Assembly (NCBI GenBank): GCA_031390425.1
Contig: JANMTL010000307.1
Coordinates: forward strand, 1-13,617
Direction: 5' to 3'
Length of the DNA: 13,617 bases
Source of the DNA: PBB1 sp031390425
Lineage (GTDB): Bacteria > Pseudomonadota > Gammaproteobacteria > Burkholderiales > Burkholderiaceae_C
The notes under the pieces are model-generated. The model saw only the letters and a program-made list of their open reading frames with translations, ran no database searches and was not told where the DNA came from. Positions 7,618-13,617 of the stretch are shown here, piece after piece; the first letter of the stretch is position 1, and each line of letters begins with the position of its first letter. The translations under genes and the position numbers were made by a program.

Positions 7618-7726
7618 CAGCGGACACCCCCGGCCCAACGCCTTCCCTTCGCGCCATTCCAGGTGCACCAGGGCGTTGGATTCGACCCCTCCAACCCGCA
7701 GCGCGTGCTGCACCGGAAACACCCCC
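7618..7726 (+). promoter_or_regulatory. rpsA leader with two competing hairpins
   Basis: The 109 bp between the cmk stop and the rpsA ATG contain an 8-bp inverted repeat, CCAACGCC (7635-7642) with GGCGTTGG (7672-7679). A second inverted repeat, GTTGGA (7675-7680) with TCCAAC (7690-7695), has a 9-nt loop. The shared bases 7675-7679 mean only one stem can form at a time. A GGTGCACC palindrome (7662-7669) lies in the loop of the first stem. No strong Shine-Dalgarno precedes rpsA; only GGA in ACCGGAAAC is near. In E. coli the rpsA leader folds into hairpins, lacks a strong Shine-Dalgarno and is autorepressed by S1. The same logic here is inference. Confidence 0.4.
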
Positions 7727-9448
7727 ATGTCAAACCCCCAAACTGCCATCACCGAAGGCGGCGAATCGTTCGCCGACATGTTCAACGAATCGCTGACGCG
7801 CTCCGAGATGCGCATGGGCGAGGTCATCACCGCCGAGGTGGTGCGCGTCGAACACAGCTTCGTGGTAGTGAACGCAGGCCTCAAATCAGAAGCCTACGTG
7901 CCGATTGAAGAATTCAAGAACGACCACGGCGAGCTCGAAGTTCAAGTCGGCGATTTCGTCTCGGTCGCGATCGACGCGGTCGAGAACGGCTATGGCGACA
8001 CGATCCTGTCGCGCGACAAGGCCAAGCGCCTCGCGTCGTGGCTGTCGTTGGAAACCTCGTTGGAGTCGGGCGAATTCGTCACCGGCACGGTGAACGGCAA
8101 GGTCAAGGGCGGCCTGACGGTGCTGGTCAACGGCATCCGCGCCTTCCTGCCGGGCTCGCTGCTCGACACGCGTCCGGTCAAGGACATGAGCCCGTACGAG
8201 GGCAAGACGATGGAGTTCAAGGTCATCAAGCTCGACCGCAAGCGCAACAACGTCGTGTTGTCGCGCCGCGCTGTGGTCGAAGCCTCGATGGGCGAGGAAC
8301 GCGCCAAGCTGCTGGGCACGCTGGCCGAAGGCGCCATTGTGACCGGCGTGGTCAAGAACATCACCGAATACGGTGCGTTCGTCGATCTCGGCGGCATCGA
8401 CGGTCTGCTGCACATCACCGACATGGCCTGGCGTCGCGTGCGTCACCCGAGCGAGGTGGTGCAGGTCGGCCAGGAACTGCAAGCCAAGATCCTCAAGTTC
8501 GACGCCGAGAAAAACCGCGTCAGCCTCGGCATCAAGCAGTTGGGCGACGATCCGTGGCACGGCGTGTCGCGCCGCTACCCGAACAGCACCCGCCTGTTCG
8601 GCAAGATCACCAACATCGCCGACTACGGTGCGTTCGTCGAGATCGAGCCGGGCATCGAAGGCCTGGTGCACGTCTCGGAAATGGACTGGACCAACAAGAA
8701 CGTGGCCCCATCGAAGATCGTTGCCCTGGGCGACGAGGTCGAGGTCATGGTTCTGGAAATCGACGAAGACAAGCGACGCATCAGCCTGGGCATGAAGCAA
8801 TGCAAGGCCAACCCGTGGGAAGAGTTCTCGACCACCGTGCAGCGCGGCGATCGCGTCAAGGGCCCCGTCAAGTCGATCACCGACTTCGGCGTGTTCGTCG
8901 GCCTGGCGGCCGGCATCGACGGCCTGGTGCACCTGTCCGACCTGTCGTGGCACGAGCCGGGAGAGGCAGCAGTGCGCAACTTCAAGAAGGGCCAGGAAGT
9001 CGAGGCGATCGTGTTGGCGGTGGACGTGGAACGCGAGCGCATTTCGCTCGGCATCAAGCAGCTCGACAGCGACCCGTTCACGACCTACACCTCGGTCAAC
9101 GACCGCGGCATGATCGTCACCGGCAAGGTGATCACGGTGGATGCGCGTGGCGCTGAAGTGCAACTGGCGGACGACGTGACCGCCTACCTGCGCGCTTCGG
9201 AAATCAGCCGCGACCGCGTCGAAGACGCTCGCAACATGCTCAAGGAAGGCGACGAAGTCAATGCGCTGATCATCAACGTCGACCGCAAGACGCGGTCGAT
9301 CCAGTTGTCGATCAAGGCCAAGGACAACGCCGACAACCAAGAAGCCATGACGCGTCTGTCGCAGACCAGCGAGCGTGAGAACGCCGGCACGACGAGCCTG
9401 GGCGCCTTGTTGCGTGCCAAGTTGGACAACCAAGGCGGCAATCCCTGA
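7727..9448 (+). CDS. rpsA: 30S ribosomal protein S1
   Basis: S1 is the large RNA-binding protein of the small subunit that captures and unfolds mRNA leaders. The 573 residues hold six S1 OB-fold repeats at about 28-97, 114-181, 200-269, 286-357, 372-444 and 459-531. Repeats 3 to 5 carry the clearest signature (EYGAFVDLGGIDGLLHI, DYGAFVEIEPGIEGLVHV, DFGVFVGLAAGIDGLVHL), each ending in a strand such as RVSLGIKQL or RISLGMKQ. The two N-terminal repeats are more divergent, as expected for the ribosome- and S2-binding part. Length matches proteobacterial S1 (557 in E. coli). The start at 7727 gives MSNPQTAITEGGESFADMF, like other betaproteobacterial S1; an earlier in-frame ATG at 7676 would add 17 atypical residues and lies within the leader stem. 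It follows cmk and precedes ihfB, the usual order. Confidence 0.97.
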   Translation: MSNPQTAITEGGESFADMFNESLTRSEMRMGEVITAEVVRVEHSFVVVNAGLKSEAYVPIEEFKNDHGELEVQVGDFVSVAIDAVENGYGDTILSRDKAKRLASWLSLETSLESGEFVTGTVNGKVKGGLTVLVNGIRAFLPGSLLDTRPVKDMSPYEGKTMEFKVIKLDRKRNNVVLSRRAVVEASMGEERAKLLGTLAEGAIVTGVVKNITEYGAFVDLGGIDGLLHITDMAWRRVRHPSEVVQVGQELQAKILKFDAEKNRVSLGIKQLGDDPWHGVSRRYPNSTRLFGKITNIADYGAFVEIEPGIEGLVHVSEMDWTNKNVAPSKIVALGDEVEVMVLEIDEDKRRISLGMKQCKANPWEEFSTTVQRGDRVKGPVKSITDFGVFVGLAAGIDGLVHLSDLSWHEPGEAAVRNFKKGQEVEAIVLAVDVERERISLGIKQLDSDPFTTYTSVNDRGMIVTGKVITVDARGAEVQLADDVTAYLRASEISRDRVEDARNMLKEGDEVNALIINVDRKTRSIQLSIKAKDNADNQEAMTRLSQTSERENAGTTSLGALLRAKLDNQGGNP

Positions 9449-9477
9449 TCGACAGCGCCGTGGCCATGGATGGGATG

Positions 9478-9482
9478 AAGGA
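9478..9482 (+). promoter_or_regulatory. Ribosome-binding site deciding the ihfB start
   Basis: AAGGA lies 4 nt before the ATG at 9487. Four in-frame candidates occur within 30 nt (GTG 9460, ATG 9466, ATG 9475, ATG 9487). Only the last has a recognisable Shine-Dalgarno and gives the conserved IHF-beta N-terminus MTRSDLV. Confidence 0.6.
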
Positions 9483-9486
9483 TGGC

Positions 9487-9816
9487 ATGACGCGTTCGGA
9501 CCTGGTGACGCGGCTGGCTGAACGTTTCAGCCAGTTGACGCACCGGGACACCGAGTCGGCGGTCAAGATCGTTCTCGATGCGATGTCCGATGCGCTGGCG
9601 CGCGGGCACCGCATTGAAATTCGTGGCTTCGGCAGTTTCTCGATCAACCGCCGCCCGCCCCGCGTGGGCCGCAACCCGCGCTCGGGCGAACAGGTGGTGG
9701 TGCCCGAAAAGCTGGTGCCGCATTTCAAGCCCGGCAAGGCGTTGCGCGAGGCAGTAGACACGCACCTGCCTGCCGACGGGCCGATGCCAGGCGCAGCAGG
9801 CCCCTCCCGAATCTGA
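9487..9816 (+). CDS. ihfB: Integration host factor subunit beta
   Basis: IHF-beta pairs with IHF-alpha to bind and sharply bend DNA at specific sites, acting in transcription, replication and recombination. The 109-residue product has the N-terminal helices MTRSDLVTRLAERF and QLTHRDTESAVKIVLDAM. It then has the family signature and beta-arm region IEIRGFGSFSINRRPPRVGR (44-62 approx.), with RNPRSGEQV carrying the intercalating proline Pro64. The early FSQLTHRDTE and the IEIRGFGSF form favour IHF-beta over HU or IHF-alpha. A tail of about 16 residues rich in Pro/Gly/Ala extends past the usual ~94-residue end of the E. coli protein. The rpsA-ihfB order is conserved in proteobacteria, and the gap to rpsA is 38 bp. 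Confidence 0.95.
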   Translation: MTRSDLVTRLAERFSQLTHRDTESAVKIVLDAMSDALARGHRIEIRGFGSFSINRRPPRVGRNPRSGEQVVVPEKLVPHFKPGKALREAVDTHLPADGPMPGAAGPSRI

Positions 9817-9918
9817 CACGGCGGCGAAATCCGCTAGGCTGGCGTCCGAAGGCCGCGATGTCGCGACCTGAAAAGATGGGCCCGTGCACGCCCTGGACCC
9901 TGTTGTTGCGGAGACGTC
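9817..9918 (+). other. ihfB-lapA gap, no clear promoter or terminator
   Basis: This 102-bp spacer contains only a small palindrome, CGCGA-TG-TCGCG (9854-9865), with no T-run after it, and the lapA ribosome-binding site at its end. I see no convincing -35/-10 pair. It is the natural place for a break between the rpsA-ihfB unit and the lapAB-msbA unit, but the sequence does not prove one. Confidence 0.4.
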
Positions 9919-10227
9919 ATGCGCGTGATCACCTGGGTTTTCAGAGTCTTCGTTTTTTTTGCGCTTTTCGCTTTCTCGCTGAACAACAAGCAGGAGGCCG
10001 GCGTGAACTGGTTCTTCGGCTACGAATGGCGCGCGCCGATGGTCTTCATCGTGCTGGCCGCCTTCGGCTTGGGCTGTGCCTTCGGCGTGATCGCGATGGT
10101 GCCGAGCTGGTGGAAGCACCGCCGCATCGCGAATCGCATGCCGTCTCCGCCGACCGATCGCGATGCGCAGAACCCGCTGGCCGTCGTGCCACCGATCCCC
10201 GAGCACCCGCCGCGCGATGGACTTTGA
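9919..10227 (+). CDS. lapA: LapA (DUF1049) inner-membrane protein of LPS assembly
   Basis: This is a 102-residue membrane protein with two hydrophobic segments (about residues 4-20 and 40-62). The loop between them holds NNKQEAGVNWFFGYEWRAP, and the second segment ends in a basic stretch (WWKHRR). This layout matches LapA/YciS, the small partner of LapB. In E. coli, LapA and LapB act with FtsH to control LpxC turnover and so the amount of LPS. The C-terminal ~35 residues are Pro-rich and probably cytoplasmic. The start is supported by GGAG (9910-9913), 5 nt before the ATG. The gene contains a run of eight T (9953-9960) encoding Val-Phe-Phe. It overlaps lapB by 11 bp. Confidence 0.87.
   Translation: MRVITWVFRVFVFFALFAFSLNNKQEAGVNWFFGYEWRAPMVFIVLAAFGLGCAFGVIAMVPSWWKHRRIANRMPSPPTDRDAQNPLAVVPPIPEHPPRDGL
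9953..9960 (+). repeat. T8 homopolymer inside lapA
   Basis: Eight consecutive T encode part of GTT TTT TTT in the first membrane segment of LapA. In otherwise GC-rich coding DNA this is the longest homopolymer I noticed in the window. It is a possible site of replication or transcription slippage. Confidence 0.7.
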
Positions 10228-11374
10228 CCTCCAGTGGTTGCTGCTCGGTCTGCCGGTCGCGTTCGCGCTCGGCTGGCTGGCGTCGCGCTTCGACTTCCGC
10301 CAACTCAAGCGCGAACAGCGCGACGCACCGAAGGCGTATTTCAAGGGCCTGAACCTGCTGCTCAACGAACAGCACGACAAGGCGATCGACGCCTTCATCG
10401 AGGCCGTTCAGCAAGACCCCGACACCAGCGACCTGCACTTCGCGCTCGGCAATCTGTTTCGTCGCCGCGGCGAATACGAGCGCGCGGTGCGCGTGCACCA
10501 GCACCTGCTGAGCCGCGCCGACCTGCCGCCGGCCGAGCGCGACCGGGCGCAACACGGGCTGGCTCAAGACTTCATGCAGGCCGGCCTGTTCGACCGCGCC
10601 GAGACCGCCTGGCACGCGCTCGAAGGCACCGCTTACGACACCGATGCGCGACTCGCGCTGCTGACCTTGCACGAGCGATCGCGCGACTGGCGCGCCGCCG
10701 TCGACGACGCGTTGAAGCTCGAACGTGGCAGCACCGGCTCGTACGCTTCTCGCATCGCGCATTACTGGTGCGAGCTCGCGGTCGAGGCCGACGCCAAGCA
10801 GCAGCCGACCGATGCCGACGACGCGCTGCGGCGCGCCCACGAAGCCGCTCCGCAGGCCGCGCGGCCGATGGTGATGGCGGGCCGACGGTTGGCCCGCCAG
10901 GGACGCAACGCCGAGGCGATCGAGGTCTGGAACGAGTTGCTTGCCACGCATCCGGCGAGCTTCAACCTCGTCGCAGGCGACTACGCCAGCAGCGCCGTCG
11001 TTTGCTCGGCGCAAGACGCGGCCCGGCTGCGGCTGGTCGCCTTGCACCAGAAGAAGCCGAGCATCGATCTGCTGAACGCGATCGGTGCGCTCGACACCGA
11101 TGCCGCTTCGAGACGAGACCGCACGCGCACCCAGTTGTCCTTGCTGCCCACACTGTCGGCCGCGCAGGCGATGCTGCACGAATACGAAGCGGCAGCCTGG
11201 CCTTTGCTGCCGGGCGACCTGGCAGCCGTCAACGAAGTGATCGGTCGCGCCGCCAAGGCCGGTCAGCGCTACCGCTGCGCGGCGTGCGGTTTCGAGGCGC
11301 AGCACCACCACTGGCAGTGCCCCGGCTGCCTGGGTTGGGACACCTACCCGCCGCAGCGTCTCGAAGAGCTGTAA
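10217..11374 (+). CDS. lapB: LPS assembly protein LapB (YciM), TPR and rubredoxin-like protein
   Basis: LapB is an essential or near-essential regulator in enterobacteria. It is anchored in the inner membrane facing the cytoplasm, where it presents LpxC to FtsH and coordinates LPS synthesis with transport. The 385 residues (389 in E. coli) start with a membrane anchor (about 4-23, LQWLLLGLPVAFALGWLASR). Several TPR repeats follow (for example AYFKGLNLLLNEQHDKAIDA, LHFALGNLFRRRGEYERAV, ADDALRRAHEAAP). The end is a rubredoxin-like metal-binding domain with two Cys pairs, CAAC (Cys354, Cys357) and CPGC (Cys368, Cys371), with three His between them (363-365). The start at 10217 overlaps lapA by 11 bp and gives the conserved short N-terminus. 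Translation is probably coupled to lapA. It is followed after 14 bp by the exporter gene, which fits an LPS role. Confidence 0.94.
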   Translation: MDFDLQWLLLGLPVAFALGWLASRFDFRQLKREQRDAPKAYFKGLNLLLNEQHDKAIDAFIEAVQQDPDTSDLHFALGNLFRRRGEYERAVRVHQHLLSRADLPPAERDRAQHGLAQDFMQAGLFDRAETAWHALEGTAYDTDARLALLTLHERSRDWRAAVDDALKLERGSTGSYASRIAHYWCELAVEADAKQQPTDADDALRRAHEAAPQAARPMVMAGRRLARQGRNAEAIEVWNELLATHPASFNLVAGDYASSAVVCSAQDAARLRLVALHQKKPSIDLLNAIGALDTDAASRRDRTRTQLSLLPTLSAAQAMLHEYEAAAWPLLPGDLAAVNEVIGRAAKAGQRYRCAACGFEAQHHHWQCPGCLGWDTYPPQRLEEL

Positions 11375-11388
11375 CCCCGACGCGTCTC

Positions 11389-13173
11389 ATGGCTCGCCCC
11401 TCGTCGAACGACCTCTACCTGCGCCTGCTCAAGCGCATCCGACCGCACTGGCGCACCTTCGCCCTCGGCATCCTGGCCATGGTCGGCTATGCGGCCACCG
11501 AAACGGCGCTGCCCGCCTTGCTGAAGGAATTGCTCGACGGCAGCTTCGTCAACCGCGATGCCACCTCGATTCACCGCATGCCGATCCTGATCGTGCTGCT
11601 GTTCGTCGCGCGCGGGTTGACCGATTTCGTGCACGTCACCGCGCTCAACACCGTAGCCAGCAAGGTGGTGCTCGAGTTGCGCACCGACATGTTCGACAAG
11701 CTGCTGCACCTGCCGGCCAGCCACTTCGACCGCGAGCCCAGCGCCGCGCTGATGTCGAAGCTGACCTACAACGCGCAGCAGGTCAGCCCGATCATCACGG
11801 TCTCACTCATCACGCTCGTCAAGGACAGCCTGATCGTGATCGGCCTGCTCGGCTACATGCTGTACCTGAACTGGCAGTTGTCGCTGGCATTTTTCACCGT
11901 GTTGCCGGTGATCGCCTTCGTGATCCGGTCGGTGAGCCGACGCTTGCGCAACTTGAGCCATGGCCAGCAGTCGTCGATGGGAACGATGTCGCATGTGGTC
12001 GACGAGGTTATCGGCGGCCACCGCGAGATCAAGATCTTTGCCGGCGAAGCCTACGAATCGCAGCGCTTCCACCAGGTCGCCAACGCGCTGCGCCGCTACA
12101 CGATGAAGGCGGTGACCACCTCGGCCGCCAACGGCCCGATCGTGCAGACCATCGCGGTGGTGGCGCTGGCGGTGATCATCTATTACGCATCGATCCAGTC
12201 GAGCCAGAACCAACTCACCGTCGGCGGATTCGTGTCGTTCTTCAGCGCGATGGCGCTGCTGCTGGCGCCGCTCAAGCGCTTGTCGAATGTGAACGAGGTG
12301 CTGCAGCGCGGGCTGGCCGCGGCGTCCAGCGTGTTCGAGGTGATCGACACACCGAACGAGCCCGACGACGGCACGCGCTCGATCGGTCGGTCGAGTGGCC
12401 ATTTGCAGTTCGAAGGCGCGGGCTTTCGTTACCCGCAGGCCGATCGAGACGCGCTGGTCGGCATCACGCTCGACATCCGGCCGGGCGAATCGGTGGCGCT
12501 GGTCGGCTCGTCGGGCAGCGGCAAATCGACGCTGATGTCGACGATCCCGCGCTTCCATGGCCTGGGCTGCGGAAGGGTCCTGCTCGACGGCATCGACATC
12601 CGCGAGCTGCGCCTGGCCGATCTGCGCGCCAACATCGCGCTGGTGACGCAGCATGTGGTGCTGTTCAACGACACCGTGGCGGCCAACATCGCCTACGGCC
12701 TGAAAAACACCGCGACTGAGGCCGACATCGTCGCGGCCGCCGAAGCCGCCCACGCGATGGACTTCATCCGCGAGCTGCCGCTGGGGCTGGCCACGCCGAT
12801 CGGCGAGAACGGCGCGCGGCTGTCGGGCGGGCAGCGCCAACGCATCTCGATCGCCCGTGCGTTGCTAAAAGATGCGCCGATCCTGCTGCTCGACGAGGCC
12901 ACCTCGGCGCTCGACACCGAAAGCGAGCGGCTGGTGCAGGTGGCGATCGACAACCTCAAGCGCGGCCGCACCACGCTGACCATCGCGCACCGGCTGTCGA
13001 CCATCGCCAACGCCGATCGCGTGGTCGTGATGGAGCAGGGCCGCATCGCCGAGGTCGGCACGCACGCCGAGTTGCTGGCGCTCGGCGGCATCTACGGGCG
13101 ACTGCACCGGATGCAGTTCGGCCTGACCGAAACCGCCGCCGCAGCGGCGACGGTTGCCGATGCGGTGAGCTGA
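11389..13173 (+). CDS. msbA: MsbA-type lipid A / LPS core ABC exporter
   Basis: This is a 594-residue half-transporter with a fused membrane domain and ATPase, expected to act as a homodimer that flips lipid A-core across the inner membrane. About six hydrophobic helices lie between residues 22 and 295. The nucleotide-binding domain (about 338-575) has Walker A GSSGSGKST (373-381), Q-loop VTQHVVLFNDTV (419-430, Gln421), signature LSGGQRQR (478-485), Walker B ILLLDEATSALD (498-509) and the H-loop AHRLSTI (His534). The Q-loop segment LFNDTVAANIAYG closely resembles E. coli MsbA. An Ala-rich tail ends the protein. The location after lapB and before a heptosyltransferase supports the lipid A assignment over other members of the family. 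The start 11389 follows the lapB stop by 14 bp; the long open frame upstream is lapB read in another frame. No strong Shine-Dalgarno is seen. Confidence 0.92.
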   Translation: MARPSSNDLYLRLLKRIRPHWRTFALGILAMVGYAATETALPALLKELLDGSFVNRDATSIHRMPILIVLLFVARGLTDFVHVTALNTVASKVVLELRTDMFDKLLHLPASHFDREPSAALMSKLTYNAQQVSPIITVSLITLVKDSLIVIGLLGYMLYLNWQLSLAFFTVLPVIAFVIRSVSRRLRNLSHGQQSSMGTMSHVVDEVIGGHREIKIFAGEAYESQRFHQVANALRRYTMKAVTTSAANGPIVQTIAVVALAVIIYYASIQSSQNQLTVGGFVSFFSAMALLLAPLKRLSNVNEVLQRGLAAASSVFEVIDTPNEPDDGTRSIGRSSGHLQFEGAGFRYPQADRDALVGITLDIRPGESVALVGSSGSGKSTLMSTIPRFHGLGCGRVLLDGIDIRELRLADLRANIALVTQHVVLFNDTVAANIAYGLKNTATEADIVAAAEAAHAMDFIRELPLGLATPIGENGARLSGGQRQRISIARALLKDAPILLLDEATSALDTESERLVQVAIDNLKRGRTTLTIAHRLSTIANADRVVVMEQGRIAEVGTHAELLALGGIYGRLHRMQFGLTETAAAAATVADAVS

Positions 13174-13204
13174 CGGTGGCGATGCGCAACGCCTGCCCCG
13201 CCGC

Positions 13205-13617
13205 ATGACGGACAACGCATCGACACAGTCAGCGACCGAGCGGCCCCGCATCCTGATCGTGCGGCTCAGCGCCATCGGCGACGTGGTGATGGCCAGCGGC
13301 CTGATCCCGGCACTGCGCGCGCGCTGGCCGCAGGCCCACCTGGCCTGGCTGGTCGAGCCGGCGGCGGCCCCGCTGCTTGCGCACAACCCACGGCTCGACG
13401 AGCTGATCGTCTGGCCGCGCGGCGAGTGGCGACATCTGTGGCGCACCCATCGCTACGCTGCGCTGCTGACGCGCTTTCTCGAGTTTCGGCGCCGCTTGCG
13501 CGCCAGCCGCTTCGACATCGCGCTCGACACGCAGGGGCTGCTGAAAAGCGCGCTGTGGAGCTGGCTCAGTGGCGCGCCCCGGCGCATCAGCCTGATCGGC
13601 CGCGAGGGCAGCCAGCA
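13205..13617 (+). CDS. GT9 heptosyltransferase (WaaC-like), 3' end outside window
   Basis: The first 137 residues of a glycosyltransferase family 9 protein are visible; the gene runs off the window. After ~14 variable residues comes the N-terminal Rossmann signature RILIVRLSAIGDVVMASGLI (15-34), then PALRARWPQAHLAWLVE. A later segment, FDIALDTQGLLKSALW (103-118), resembles the DAQGLLKSA region of heptosyltransferase I. Such enzymes add L-glycero-D-manno-heptose to the inner LPS core from ADP-heptose. WaaC is the best guess, but WaaF, WaaQ or another GT9 enzyme cannot be excluded without the C-terminal half. The gene lies 31 bp after msbA on the same strand and continues the LPS theme. The ATG at 13205 is the first in this frame and has no clear Shine-Dalgarno. 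Confidence 0.88.
   Translation, partial: MTDNASTQSATERPRILIVRLSAIGDVVMASGLIPALRARWPQAHLAWLVEPAAAPLLAHNPRLDELIVWPRGEWRHLWRTHRYAALLTRFLEFRRRLRASRFDIALDTQGLLKSALWSWLSGAPRRISLIGREGSQ

Noticed and set aside
7886..9433. 515-codon open frame antisense to rpsA
   Set aside because: It has no recognisable motifs, and its composition is what the complement of GC-biased codons gives. Long antisense frames are expected opposite highly biased genes.
10234..11388. Open frame of 385 codons upstream of and in frame with msbA
   Set aside because: It is lapB read in another frame. The translation is Arg/Ala-rich low complexity, while the lapB frame has clear TPR and CxxC motifs and MsbA begins normally at 11389.
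13176..13208. Tiny frame starting at GTG 13176 between msbA and the GT9 gene
   Set aside because: It is about ten codons long, ends at the TGA overlapping the GT9 start, and has no ribosome-binding site or conservation evidence. It could at most be a chance coupling frame.
1..13617. Mobile elements, CRISPR arrays, tRNA/rRNA genes, defence or phage systems
   Set aside because: Nothing on either strand shows transposase or integrase motifs, spaced direct repeats, tRNA-like folds or toxin/antitoxin pairs. All space is taken by conserved housekeeping genes with short gaps.

Overview
This window is high-GC DNA with every recognisable gene on the + strand. Gene order (gyrA - DUF2059 gene - serC - pheA - tyrA - aroA/cmk - rpsA - ihfB - lapA - lapB), protein sequences and codon use point to a betaproteobacterium of the order Burkholderiales. 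A Comamonadaceae-like member is most likely. Supporting this are an in-frame AroA-Cmk fusion and a GC-rich palindromic intergenic element of a kind I recall from that family. Both taxonomic hints are inference; no search was run.

Layout. Positions 1-1657 hold the C-terminal ~551 residues of GyrA; its start lies upstream. A 1-bp stop/start overlap leads to a secreted DUF2059 protein (1657-2301). An amino-acid block follows: serC (2309-3424), pheA (3417-4535, overlapping serC by 8 bp), a 92-bp gap filled by a palindromic element, tyrA (4628-5512), and a single 678-codon frame encoding EPSP synthase fused to cytidylate kinase (5581-7617). Then come rpsA for ribosomal protein S1 (7727-9448), with a structured 109-bp leader, and ihfB (9487-9816). 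The last part concerns the cell envelope: lapA (9919-10227), lapB (10217-11374, overlapping lapA by 11 bp), an MsbA-type lipid A exporter (11389-13173) and the start of a GT9 heptosyltransferase (13205 to the window edge).

How the genes work together. SerC makes phosphoserine (and can serve PLP synthesis). AroA makes EPSP, the precursor of chorismate, which PheA and TyrA direct towards phenylalanine and tyrosine. Cmk recycles CMP/dCMP, S1 brings mRNA to the ribosome, and IHF-beta is half of a DNA-bending heterodimer. LapA/LapB, MsbA and the heptosyltransferase control, export and elaborate lipopolysaccharide. Short gaps and overlaps suggest one or a few long transcripts. I could not identify a convincing sigma-70 promoter or a classical intrinsic terminator.

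This is mostly conserved housekeeping DNA. I found no CRISPR array, tRNA, rRNA, insertion sequence, phage gene or defence system. The best second-look items are the AroA-Cmk fusion, the palindromic element abutting tyrA, and two mutually exclusive hairpins in the rpsA leader.
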